This document shows, in pieces, positions 16,554-24,715 of a DNA stretch of 64,000 nucleotides. The stretch spans positions 1-64,000 of the forward strand of contig JBKAGO010000053.1 of the NCBI GenBank assembly GCA_046290435.1. The letters run 5' to 3'. Source of the stretch: CAVQUE01 sp046290435. Its GTDB lineage: Bacteria > Actinomycetota > Acidimicrobiia > Acidimicrobiales > UBA8592. The position numbers were made by a program, and so were the translations under genes. Below the pieces are notes generated by a model. That model saw nothing but the letters and a program-made list of their open reading frames with translations, searched no databases and was not told the DNA's origin. Within the stretch, counting starts at the first letter, position 1. Each line of letters opens with the position of its first letter.

Positions 16554-17087
16554 TCAGCGGTAGGTGTTGTTGGAGGTGTGGTCGCCGGCGAGCCAGCGTT
16601 CGAGGGTGGCGTGGGCGTCGACGGCGCGCGCAGCGTTGATCTCGTCGGCGTGGTCGACGTCGACGGTGAACTCGAGCACCATGCCGTTGGGATCGCTGGT
16701 GTAGAGCGACCGGCAGTAGCCGTGCTCGAGCACGAACGTCTGCTCGGGCATCCACCCGGCCTCCTCCAGGCGCCGGGCCAGGTCGGCCTGGGCCTCGGGG
16801 GTGACCTTGAGGGCGATGTGACGGAACGGCGATGGCAACAGCTCCGGGTCGAAGAGCGCCTGGTCCTCCTCGGTGGCGAACTGGAAGAAGGCGAGGGCGC
16901 TGCCGTCCTCGAGCCCGAAGAAGGTGTGGCAGTAGACGCGTTCGGCGCCGAAGAGCTCGTCGGTCTCGGACCAGCAGGCGATGAGCGGGAAGCCCAACAG
17001 GTCTTCGTAGAAGGCCCGGGTCGCCTCCTGGTCCTTCGTGACGTACGCCGTGTGGTGGAGGCGTTGTGCGGGTGGCGTCATGGTCAT
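16554..17087 (-). CDS. VOC-family (glyoxalase/dioxygenase fold) protein
   Basis: 177 residues with an excellent AGGAGGGG six bases before the ATG at 17087. Two beta-alpha-beta-beta-beta modules are visible: HHTAYVTKDQEATRAFYEDL with the first His ligand, FRHIALKV with the second-module His, and the Glu ligand near SDPNGMVLEFTVD. These are the metal positions of glyoxalase/extradiol-type VOC enzymes. It is the first gene of the IclR-CaiB-lyase operon, so it probably acts on the same substrate pathway. Confidence 0.85.
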   Translation of the reverse strand: MTMTPPAQRLHHTAYVTKDQEATRAFYEDLLGFPLIACWSETDELFGAERVYCHTFFGLEDGSALAFFQFATEEDQALFDPELLPSPFRHIALKVTPEAQADLARRLEEAGWMPEQTFVLEHGYCRSLYTSDPNGMVLEFTVDVDHADEINAARAVDAHATLERWLAGDHTSNNTYR

Positions 17088-17248
17088 CGGTCCCCTCCTG
17101 CGGGTGACGTGATGCTGGTTCCGGTGATGATGGTCGACGCGGGCAGAACGTGCTGCACCGCCGTGCGCCTGGCGAGCTCTCCTGGCCGCCGAGCGGGCAG
17201 AGTACCACTCTGCGGACACCTGACCGCAAGGCTGGTTGCCCTCGGCCA

Positions 17249-17902
17249 TCACACGGAGCGGCGACCCCGCCGCCTCACCCGGTCGAGGAATACCGCCAAC
17301 TCCTGGAGCTCTGCAGGACGGATGGCGTGCTCGTCGTCGTCGAAGACCGACATCGTGACCGCCGCTCCAGCGGCATCGAACGCAGCGGCGGTCTCGTGCA
17401 CCCGCACCAGCGGCACCCACCGGTCACGGGTACCGCAGCTGACGAGGGCCGGCATCGCATCGAGATCGCCGGCGACCACCAGTTCCGTTCCCGGCGGCCC
17501 CACCAGCCCGCCCGACAGAACGACGAGGCCACCCCATGGCCGACCGCTTCGGGCCACGACCTCGGCGACCAGGCATGCCCCTTGAGAGAAGCCCAACCAG
17601 ACCACCGGCGCCGACACGTGGGCCAGGTGTTCGGCGATGACCTGGAGTCGGGCCACGGCGGCACCCAGGTGAGGCTCGTTGGCCGATCGTTCGTCCATGA
17701 ACGACGCCGGCCACCAACGAGGGCCGGGCGCAGCCGGGAGCACCCAGGCGATGGAGGGGTCGCCGATGGGGTCGACGACATGGTCGATCAGGTATGCCGG
17801 TGTCTGGTCGCGACCGTGCACGCCGACCACCACCAGGTCGGCGTCGTCGAGGGCCAGACCCGACACGACGATGTCGACGCGGCGTGATGACTGGTCGGAC
17901 AC
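17249..17902 (-). CDS. Alpha/beta hydrolase (phospholipase/carboxylesterase type)
   Basis: 217 residues. A GTG at 17902 preceded by GGAGGAG seven bases away decides the start against a longer frame to 18232. The catalytic triad is legible: nucleophile GFSQGA (about residue 100), Asp in CGTRDRWVP (about 165), His in DDDEHAI (about 195). The early VVVGVHGRDQ supplies the oxyanion turn. The plan matches the YpfH/carboxylesterase-2 family, cytoplasmic because no signal peptide is present. It diverges from the MetE-like gene at 18024. Confidence 0.85.
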   Translation of the reverse strand: MSDQSSRRVDIVVSGLALDDADLVVVGVHGRDQTPAYLIDHVVDPIGDPSIAWVLPAAPGPRWWPASFMDERSANEPHLGAAVARLQVIAEHLAHVSAPVVWLGFSQGACLVAEVVARSGRPWGGLVVLSGGLVGPPGTELVVAGDLDAMPALVSCGTRDRWVPLVRVHETAAAFDAAGAAVTMSVFDDDEHAIRPAELQELAVFLDRVRRRGRRSV

Positions 17903-17933
17903 GGGCAACTCCTCCAGGCCTGCGGCGTACGGA

Positions 17934-17968
17934 GTGCGGTGTACGCAGTGCGGTGTACGCAGTGCGGT
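17934..17968. repeat. 14-bp tandem repeat in a divergent intergenic region
   Basis: The unit GTGCGGTGTACGCA is present twice (17934, 17948) with a half unit at 17962. It lies between the divergent esterase and MetE-like genes, where promoters must be. It could be an operator or simple slippage DNA. Confidence 0.7.
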
Positions 17969-18023
17969 CAGCATACCGTCCTGCGGTCGCCCGGTCGGGC
18001 CCTGCCGAGCTATGTTCGTCGCC

Positions 18024-19172
18024 ATGACGCTCGACCACGGCCGCATCCTCACCAGCCATACCGGCAGCCTGCCCCGGCCCGACGATCTGATCACGATGAT
18101 GTGGGCCCGCGAGGACGGCGTCCCCGTCGACACACAGGCACTCGACGACCGGGTGCGCAGCGCCGTGCACGAATGCGTCCGCCGCCAGGTCGACGCAGGC
18201 ATCGACGTCGTCAACGACGGCGAGATGTCCAAGCCGAGCTACGCCACCTACGTCAAGGACCGCCTCCACGGCTTCGCCGGCGAATCCGTGCAGGACTACC
18301 ACTTCGAGGATCTCGTCGACTTCCCCCGCAGCGCGCAACGCGTCGCGGGCGACCCCGGCCGGCGCAAGCGCTCCGCACCGGCTTGCACCGGCCCCGTCTC
18401 GGTGTCGGATCCCGACGCCGCGCGGGCCGACATGGACAACCTGGTGGCGGCGGCTGCGGCCACCGACTCCCCCACCATCTTCTCGAGCGCCGCGTCGCCC
18501 GGCGTCGTCTCGCTGTTCTTCGCCAACCGTCACTATGCCGACGACGAGAGCTACGTCATGGCCATCGCCGAGGCCATGCGCCACGAGTACGAGGCCATCG
18601 CCGCCGCGGGCGCGATCGTGCAGGTCGACTGCCCCGACCTGGCCATGGGGCGCCACACCGCCTACGCGGCGCTCGACGACGCCGCATTCCGCGACCGCAT
18701 CGCCCTCAACGTCGCCGCCATCAACCACGCCGTCCGCGACATCGACGCCGCGCAGCTGCGCATGCACCTGTGCTGGGGCAACTACCCCGGCCCCCACCAC
18801 CACGACGTCCCCATCGCCGACATCCTCGACGTCGTCTGGGACGCCAAACCCTCCACCGTGCTGTTCGAGGCCGCCAATCCGCGCCACGCCCACGAATGGG
18901 CCGTCTTCGAGACCATCCGCGTGCCCGACGGCAAGGTCCTGTGCCCGGGCGTGATCGAGCCGCAGTCCAACTACATCGAGCATCCCGAGGTCGTCGCACA
19001 GCGCATCGAGCGGTACGGCCGCATCCTCGGACCCGACCGCATCATGGCCGGCGTCGACTGCGGGTTCAGCGTGCACGTCGGGATGCAGAGCATCGACCCC
19101 GACGTCGCGTGGGCCAAGCTGGCCGCACTCGCCGAAGGCGCCGCGATCGCATCGGATCGACTGTTCGGCTGA
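18024..19172 (+). CDS. MetE-like (cobalamin-independent methionine synthase C-terminal family) protein
   Basis: 382 residues, equal to only the catalytic barrel of MetE. Seen: HTGSLPRP at the start, VNDGEMSK, and the four zinc ligands: His and Cys of MHLCWGNYPGPH (about residue 250), Glu of LFEAANPRH and Cys of GVDCGFS. Lone-barrel proteins of this type use unknown methyl or thiol substrates, and some belong to degradation pathways. An ATG at 18012 adds four residues; neither start has a clear ribosome binding site, so the message may be leaderless. Confidence 0.85.
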   Translation: MTLDHGRILTSHTGSLPRPDDLITMMWAREDGVPVDTQALDDRVRSAVHECVRRQVDAGIDVVNDGEMSKPSYATYVKDRLHGFAGESVQDYHFEDLVDFPRSAQRVAGDPGRRKRSAPACTGPVSVSDPDAARADMDNLVAAAAATDSPTIFSSAASPGVVSLFFANRHYADDESYVMAIAEAMRHEYEAIAAAGAIVQVDCPDLAMGRHTAYAALDDAAFRDRIALNVAAINHAVRDIDAAQLRMHLCWGNYPGPHHHDVPIADILDVVWDAKPSTVLFEAANPRHAHEWAVFETIRVPDGKVLCPGVIEPQSNYIEHPEVVAQRIERYGRILGPDRIMAGVDCGFSVHVGMQSIDPDVAWAKLAALAEGAAIASDRLFG

Positions 19173-19213
19173 CGCCGGCTGCCGTCTGCGAGAACATCGA
19201 CCGGCCGACCCCG

Positions 19214-20419
19214 TCAATCGACGAAGAAGAACTCCATGGGCTCGACGGTCTCGAGACCGTCGCCGTCGCCCAGCACGGCCAGCGCGTCGGCGCCCGCCAT
19301 GGCCGTCAGCTGGTGCGATCCCTGCCCTCCGGCCGAGGAGACCTCCCAGACGCCGTCGACGAGATCGACCAGGGCCCGCACGAAGTGGGTCTTGCCGTCG
19401 GGACGCCGCGGCCACGGACGGCCTGCGCGCCCGGTGAGACGGCGGCGGTGCAGGACGGTGTGGCCCATCATCTTGCGCAGCGACGGTCGGGCGAACAGCT
19501 CGTAGGACACCATCGACGACACCGGGTTGCCGGGCAGGCCGAACACCGGCACGGATCCGATCAGCCCGAAGGCCAACGGCTTGGCGGGCTTGATGGCCAC
19601 CTGCATCCAGCGCATGTCGCCGATGCGATCCAACACGGCCTTGACGTAGTCGTAGTCGCCCATACTGACCCCGCCGCTGGTGAGCACGGCGTCGCAGTCG
19701 GCGACGCCGGCCTGCAGGGCCGCTTCGATGGCCGCTTCGTCGTCGCGGATCAGGCCCAGGTCGACCGCTTCGAAGCCATCACGCTCGACCAGCGCCAACA
19801 GGCTGTACCGGTTGGCGTCGCGGATCTGGCCGGGGGCGAGCTCGCCGGGGCCGTCGACGAGCTCGTCGCCGGTGGAGAACACCCCCACCCGGGGGCGGCG
19901 CACGACGGCGACCTCGTAGTGCCCGATGCTGGCCAGGACCCCGAGGTGACCGGGGCTGAGCTCGACGCCGGCCTCGAAGACGAGATCGCCCGGCCGGAGG
20001 TCCTCGCCGGCGCCGCGCACGGCGTCGCCGACCGCCACCTCGCGGTCGATCAGGACGTCGTCGCCGTCGATGCTGGACCATTCGACCATGGCGATGGCGT
20101 CCGCGCCGTCGGGCAACGGCGCACCGGTCATGATGCGCACGGCCTCGCCCGGCAGGACCGGCGTGTGGGGCGCGTCACCGGCGGCGATCGTGCCCGCGAC
20201 CCGCAGCCGCGCCGGGGCCGCTTCGGTGGCGCCGGCCAGATCCGCCGCCCGCACCGCGAAACCGTCGACCGCGGTGTTGGCGAACGGCGGGATCAGCCCC
20301 GGCGACGCGACCGCCTCGGCGGTGACGAGGCCCCGCGCCCCCCGCACGGGAACCGTCACCGGATCGAGCGCCGAACAGCGTGCGAGAACGTGGGCCTGAG
20401 CTTCGTCCAACGGGATCAT
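19214..20419 (-). CDS. Molybdopterin molybdenumtransferase, MoeA/Glp type
   Basis: 401 residues from ATG 20419. The MoeA architecture is complete: the N-terminal LIPPFANTAVDGFAVRAADL (the family usually has S/AMDG), the MoCF domain with STGDELV, TSGGVSMGDYDYV and FGLPGNPVSSM, and a C-terminal beta domain. MoeA inserts molybdate into adenylylated molybdopterin. In actinobacteria a paralogue, Glp, works at the division site with GlpR, and a GlpR/SepX-like gene is at 11.4 kb, so either role is possible. No second MoeA is in the window to decide between them. Confidence 0.9.
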   Translation of the reverse strand: MIPLDEAQAHVLARCSALDPVTVPVRGARGLVTAEAVASPGLIPPFANTAVDGFAVRAADLAGATEAAPARLRVAGTIAAGDAPHTPVLPGEAVRIMTGAPLPDGADAIAMVEWSSIDGDDVLIDREVAVGDAVRGAGEDLRPGDLVFEAGVELSPGHLGVLASIGHYEVAVVRRPRVGVFSTGDELVDGPGELAPGQIRDANRYSLLALVERDGFEAVDLGLIRDDEAAIEAALQAGVADCDAVLTSGGVSMGDYDYVKAVLDRIGDMRWMQVAIKPAKPLAFGLIGSVPVFGLPGNPVSSMVSYELFARPSLRKMMGHTVLHRRRLTGRAGRPWPRRPDGKTHFVRALVDLVDGVWEVSSAGGQGSHQLTAMAGADALAVLGDGDGLETVEPMEFFFVD

Positions 20420-20490
20420 GGCCGCCAGCGTAGGTTCCATCGCGGGCCGTCGGCGTCGTCTCGCTGCCCCGTGCCCTACGATGCCGCCCC

Positions 20491-21069
20491 GTGGACGTGT
20501 CGTGGCTCCTCGTGCCCCTCAGCTATGCCCTCGGCGCGTTCCCGACCGCGAACCTCGTCGGGCGTCTGGTCGGGCGGGACCCCACCCGCGAGGGCTCGGG
20601 CAACCCCGGGGCCTCCAACGTCTACCGCCTCGCCGGCAAACGCGCCGGCATCGCCGTGTTGGTCATCGACGTCTGCAAGGGCGCGGTGCCCGCAGCGGTC
20701 GGCCTGGCCATCGGTGGGCGCAGCCTCGGCGTCGCCTGCGGGCTCGCGGCCATGGCAGGTCACGTCCTTCCCGTCGACCGGCGATTCCGTGGCGGCAAGG
20801 GAGTGGCCACCCTCGGCGGCGCCTGCCTGGTGCTGTATCCCCTGGTCTCGCTGTGCCTGCTCACGGTCTGGGCCGCCGTGATGCGTGTCAGCCGGGTGGC
20901 GGCGCTGGGGTCACTGGCGATGGCGGCGCTGTTGCCGGTCGGCGTCGCGATCCGGGGCCGCCCTGGCTGGGAGATCGCCGCAGTTGCAGCCGCTGCCATC
21001 GTGGTCATCGTCCGGCACCGCTCCAACGTCGACCGCCTGCTGCGTGGCCACGAACGCACCATGTCGTGA
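20491..21069 (+). CDS. plsY: Glycerol-3-phosphate acyltransferase PlsY
   Basis: 192 residues from a GTG. An integral membrane enzyme that transfers acyl groups from acyl-phosphate to glycerol-3-phosphate, the first step of phospholipid synthesis. Seen: ALGAFPTANLVGRL at the first membrane helix, the cytoplasmic motif EGSGNPGASNVYRLAG, and the GHVLPVDRRFRGGKGVAT phosphate-binding motif. About five membrane segments, as expected. It starts about 70 bases from the divergent MoeA-like gene, so the promoters must lie in that short gap. Confidence 0.95.
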   Translation: MDVSWLLVPLSYALGAFPTANLVGRLVGRDPTREGSGNPGASNVYRLAGKRAGIAVLVIDVCKGAVPAAVGLAIGGRSLGVACGLAAMAGHVLPVDRRFRGGKGVATLGGACLVLYPLVSLCLLTVWAAVMRVSRVAALGSLAMAALLPVGVAIRGRPGWEIAAVAAAAIVVIVRHRSNVDRLLRGHERTMS

Positions 21070-21199
21070 TGGCCGGTGTCGTGATGGCCGGGATCGTGAC
21101 CGACGCCCGCGGCGGGGGCGTGGGGTTGCGTCGGCTCGACATCGGCGGCGATATCCTCCGCAGCTGACCTGATCAGCCGACGACCCGGAATCCCCGCCA

Positions 21200-21568
21200 A
21201 TGCCCACCTACGACTACCAGTGCAGCACCTGTGGTGTGGCCTTCGAGCTCTTCCAGTCCTTCAGCGAGGACACGCTCACGAAGTGCCCGACCAAGAAGAG
21301 CGGCAACAGCCCCGAAGGGTGCACCGCACCCGGTCGAGGCAAGGTGACCAAGGTCTTCTCGGCCCCGGGCATCACGTTCAAGGGTTCGGGCTTCTACAAG
21401 ACCGACAGCCGCTCCGGTTCGTCGAAGTCGGGCGGGTCGTCCGGTAGCGGCAAGGAGTCCTCGGACTCCTCGAGCTCGTCCGAGACGAAGTCCGACAGCG
21501 CGAAGAGCGACACGAAGAAGTCCGACACGAAGAAGTCCGACAGCGCCACGAAGGCCGCCAAGGACTGA
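21200..21568 (+). CDS. FmdB-family zinc-ribbon protein
   Basis: 122 residues. The opening MPTYDYQCSTCG and a later Cys pair (KCPTKK and GCTAPG) form the small FmdB zinc ribbon, here with an insert between the second pair of ligands. After GFYKTDSR the protein becomes a serine/lysine/aspartate low-complexity tail (KSDTKKSDTKKSD). Regulatory roles are suggested for the family but not established. The tail is disordered and highly charged. Confidence 0.88.
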   Translation: MPTYDYQCSTCGVAFELFQSFSEDTLTKCPTKKSGNSPEGCTAPGRGKVTKVFSAPGITFKGSGFYKTDSRSGSSKSGGSSGSGKESSDSSSSSETKSDSAKSDTKKSDTKKSDSATKAAKD

Positions 21569-21651
21569 GTCCCGGCGGCGTCGCCGCCAGCGCACTTCCC
21601 CCGAAGCCGGCACTTCCCCCGAAGCCAGCACTGCTCTTCGAAGGGTTGCCC

Positions 21652-22344
21652 ATGCGCGTCCGCCGCTCCACCTCCGGGTCCCCACCGGACCCTGCGTCTG
21701 TGTCCCGTTCCGGCTCCGGCCCGACACGACCCGGACCTGCCCTACCCGGGATCTGGGAGCCGTCTGCGCTGCGACGGCTGCTGCGACGACCGATCGTCGC
21801 CTGGGGCATCGCCGGTGCGCTCGCGCTGGTGGCCGGCACGATCGTCGCCGACACCACCGCGGATGCCGCCCGGCTACGTGACGGCTACGGCACGGCCCGG
21901 GAGGTGCTCGTGACCGACGTCGCGGTCGCATCCGGAGATCTTCTCGCCCCGGCGGTCGTGCGCCGGTCGTTGCCGCTGACGGTCATCCCCGACGACGCCC
22001 TCGACGCCGTCGACGCCTCGGCCACTGCGGCGGCGCCCATCAGCGCGGGGGCGGTGCTGACCCGCCAGGACGTCGCCGGTGCCGGTGGCCTGGGTCCCGA
22101 CGAGGCCGCCGTTGCCGTACCCGCCGGCCCGGCGGTGCCCTCGACCGAACCCGGGACCCCGGTGTGGGTGGTCATCGCCGCCGACCCGTTCGCAGCGGTC
22201 GACGCCGGTCTCGTCGCCGGCCGGGTGCTGGCGACCACCGACGAGACCGTGACCGTCGTGGTCGCCGTCGCCGACCTGGCCACCGTCAGCGCAGCCACCG
22301 GCGCAGGGGTGGTCGGTCTCGCCCTCCGGGGCGAACAGACGTGA
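21652..22344 (+). CDS. SAF-domain membrane protein (CpaB-like)
   Basis: 230 residues from ATG 21652 with AAGGG seven bases upstream. A disordered N-terminus (about 1-45), one membrane helix (about 48-68), then an extracytoplasmic SAF domain (VLVTDVAVASGDLLAPAVV, about 80-145) and a second beta-rich part. SAF proteins of this plan include the pilus-assembly factor CpaB/RcpC; a true CpaB lies at 58.3 kb, so this is a second, isolated member. Short repeats containing CGAAGCC and CACTTCCCCC precede it (about 21590-21640). Confidence 0.7.
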   Translation: MRVRRSTSGSPPDPASVSRSGSGPTRPGPALPGIWEPSALRRLLRRPIVAWGIAGALALVAGTIVADTTADAARLRDGYGTAREVLVTDVAVASGDLLAPAVVRRSLPLTVIPDDALDAVDASATAAAPISAGAVLTRQDVAGAGGLGPDEAAVAVPAGPAVPSTEPGTPVWVVIAADPFAAVDAGLVAGRVLATTDETVTVVVAVADLATVSAATGAGVVGLALRGEQT

Positions 22345-22392
22345 ACAGCCGCCCCCGGCGAGGCGACCAGTGAGGATCTACGCTCGGGGGCC

Positions 22393-23379
22393 ATGGGGGT
22401 CATCGACTGTCACGCGCACGCCGTGATCGAAGCTGCGTTCGGCGCGGCGGGCGTCCACGGCCCCGAACTGCGCAGCGACGACGGTGTCGACACCTTTCGG
22501 GTGGGCACCTACGAGATGACGCCCATGCCCTACAGGGGCAGCCTGTTCATGGACGTCGACAAGCGCCTCGCCGCGATGGACGCCGCGGGCATCGACCGCC
22601 AGCTGCTGTCGCCCAACCCCCTCACGTTCATGCACGGCATCGGTGTCGACGACGCCGTCCGCTACTGCCGGGCGCACAACGACGCCATGGCCGGCATCGT
22701 CGCCGCGCACCCTCACCGACTGCTGGGTGCGGCGGCGCTGCCCATGCAGGACACCGCCGCCGCCATCGCCGAACTCGAGCGCAGCATCGGCGAGCTCGGC
22801 CTGGTCGCCGCCTATGTCGGCACCGACCCCGGCGCCATGCTCGACGACCGCCGCTTCGACGACCTCTACCGTGCGCTCGTCGCACTCGACGTGCCGCTGT
22901 TCGTGCATCCGGGATCGAGCGACGGCGTCGGCCCACCTGCCGATGCACGCCTGGCCCGCCACGGCCTGGGCCTGGTGGTCGGCTACGCCTACGAGGAGAC
23001 CATCGCCGTCGCCAGCCTCGTCCTGGGCGGCGTCTTCGACCGACACCCCGATCTCGACGTGTGCATCTCCCACGGCGGCGGCGTGGCTGTCACGCTGGCG
23101 CACCGGTTCGAGGCGATGGCGTCGTTCCGGCGCCGCCCGCCGCGCGAGTTCACCGACGGCCTGCGCAGGCTCTGGTTCGACGCCCATGTCGGCGCCCACG
23201 ATGCCGCCGGCGACGCAGCGCTCGACACCCTCGAGGCGATGGTCGGCCACAACCGCCTCGTCTACGGCACCAACTTCGGGGGCTGGGATGCTCCCGCCCA
23301 CACCACCGAGCGCGACGCCGGCTTCACCCCGAACGCCGAGCGGCTGCTGCGACTCCCGCCCTCCGGAGGTACCCCATGA
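22393..23379 (+). CDS. Amidohydrolase-2 / ACMSD-like decarboxylase family protein
   Basis: 328 residues. The metal-site motif DCHAHAV opens the protein, LFVHPGSSDG gives the barrel His, and ISHGGG is the ACMSD-type histidine loop. The final motif, normally GTDYP with a catalytic Asp, reads YGTNFGGWD, so that Asp is replaced by Asn. The family includes aminocarboxymuconate-semialdehyde decarboxylase and related aromatic-acid decarboxylases. It is coupled to the next amidohydrolase by ATGA, so the two may act in sequence on the same compound. Confidence 0.85.
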   Translation: MGVIDCHAHAVIEAAFGAAGVHGPELRSDDGVDTFRVGTYEMTPMPYRGSLFMDVDKRLAAMDAAGIDRQLLSPNPLTFMHGIGVDDAVRYCRAHNDAMAGIVAAHPHRLLGAAALPMQDTAAAIAELERSIGELGLVAAYVGTDPGAMLDDRRFDDLYRALVALDVPLFVHPGSSDGVGPPADARLARHGLGLVVGYAYEETIAVASLVLGGVFDRHPDLDVCISHGGGVAVTLAHRFEAMASFRRRPPREFTDGLRRLWFDAHVGAHDAAGDAALDTLEAMVGHNRLVYGTNFGGWDAPAHTTERDAGFTPNAERLLRLPPSGGTP

Positions 23380-24707
23380 GCCCCACCACTGCCACCCGCA
23401 CCCTCATCACCGGCGCCCGGCTGTTCACCGGCGTCGACGGCGAGGTCATCGACGACGGCACCGTCGTGGTCGACGGCGGCACCATCGCCTATGCGGGCCC
23501 CACCGTCGATGCGCCGCCGGTCGACGACGCGACCGTGGTCGATGTCGCCGGCCGCTTCGTCATGCCCGGCATGACCGAGTCCCACGTGCACCTCGCCTAC
23601 GCCAACGCGGCGCCGACACGCCTCAACAGCTCGCCGGTGCAGATCGCCATGCTCGATGCCGTCGACAACGCCCGGGTACTGCTCGGATCGGGCTTCACCT
23701 CGGCCATCAGCTTCGGCGCCGCGCAGGGCACCGACGTGCCGTTGCGCGACGCCATCGAGGCCGGCCGCGTCCCGGGGCCCCGGCTGCTGGCCAACGACCG
23801 CGACGTCGGTTCCACCGGCTCCAACGCCGACTCCTCCTCTCCCGGCAGCGAAGGGCTCAAGCTCATCGCCGACGGCCCCTGGGCAGTGCGCGCCGCGGTG
23901 CGCGAGCTCGCCAAGAAGCGCTGCGACGTGGTCAAGCTGTTCCTCGACGGCGAGTCCCTGAACGCCTACGCCCCGCCGGGGATGCTCACCTACACCGACG
24001 AAGAGGTCGCGGCCTGCATCGACGAAGCCCACATGCGTGGACTGCGTGTGGTCACCCACTCCCGGTCGGCCGCCGCGGTCAAGCAGGCCGTCCGCCACGG
24101 CGCCGACATCATCGGCCACGGCAACTACCTCGACGACGAGGCCGTCGACATGCTCCGTGCGGTGCGCGACCGCGTGTTCGTGGGGCCCGGGATCGCGTGG
24201 GAGATCACGCTGCTCGAACGGGGCAACGAGATCGGGCTCCCCCGAGCCACGATGGAGGCCCAGGGCTATCAACGCGAGGTCGACGAGACCATCAGCGCCG
24301 TCAAGCGCCTCCGTGAGGCCGGGGTGCGGGTCCTCGTCGGCGGCGACTACGGCCTCAACATCTGCCCCCACGGCACCAACGCCAAGGACCTGCAGTACTT
24401 CGTCGAACTGTTCGGGATGACCCCGACCGAGGCGCTGCTGTGCGCCACCCGCGACGGCGGCACTGCGTTCGATCCCGGTGGCATGGTCGGCACCCTCGTC
24501 GAGGGCACCCACGCCGACCTCGTGGTGGTCGACGGCGACCCGACGGTCGACGTCACCGTCCTCCAGGACCACGCCCGCCTCCCGGCCGTCATGAAGGCCG
24601 GCGTGTGGTACCAGGACCTCGTGGGGTCAGACCCCGCTTTCCCGCTTTCTCTTCCGACGCGCTGGCCTGCCGCTCATCCCGGGAGAAAGCGGGAAAGCGG
24701 GGTCTGA
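23376..24707 (+). CDS. Amidohydrolase-1 (imidazolonepropionase/prolidase-like), tail encoded by a repeat
   Basis: 443 residues; the ATG overlaps the upstream stop and has CGGAGG upstream. Metal-dependent hydrolase: MPGMTESHVHL (HxH), the barrel Lys in CDVVKLFLDG, VVTHSRS, IGHGNYLDD and VGGDYGLN (Asp). The normal family end (ADLVVVDGDPTVD, then MKAGVWYQD) is reached at about residue 415. The last 28 residues are translated from an inverted-repeat element (24623-24711), whose right arm supplies the stop codon. Those residues are therefore probably not functional protein design. Confidence 0.88.
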   Translation: MSPTTATRTLITGARLFTGVDGEVIDDGTVVVDGGTIAYAGPTVDAPPVDDATVVDVAGRFVMPGMTESHVHLAYANAAPTRLNSSPVQIAMLDAVDNARVLLGSGFTSAISFGAAQGTDVPLRDAIEAGRVPGPRLLANDRDVGSTGSNADSSSPGSEGLKLIADGPWAVRAAVRELAKKRCDVVKLFLDGESLNAYAPPGMLTYTDEEVAACIDEAHMRGLRVVTHSRSAAAVKQAVRHGADIIGHGNYLDDEAVDMLRAVRDRVFVGPGIAWEITLLERGNEIGLPRATMEAQGYQREVDETISAVKRLREAGVRVLVGGDYGLNICPHGTNAKDLQYFVELFGMTPTEALLCATRDGGTAFDPGGMVGTLVEGTHADLVVVDGDPTVDVTVLQDHARLPAVMKAGVWYQDLVGSDPAFPLSLPTRWPAAHPGRKRESGV

Positions 24708-24711
24708 CCCC
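24623..24711. repeat. REP-like palindrome, type B (29-bp perfect inverted repeat)
   Basis: Left arm 24623-24651 and right arm 24683-24711 are perfect reverse complements over 29 bases, with a 31-base spacer. Each arm starts with the palindrome GGGGTCAGACCCC. It overlaps the 3' end of the amidohydrolase gene and ends five bases before the convergent uppP gene, so it may also terminate transcription from both sides. Confidence 0.9.
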
Positions 24712-24715
24712 AGTG

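Noticed and set aside
17424..19415. Minus-strand open frame spanning the esterase and MetE-like genes
   Set aside because: It crosses two recognisable genes and a divergent promoter region, and its sequence is low-complexity. No start signal.
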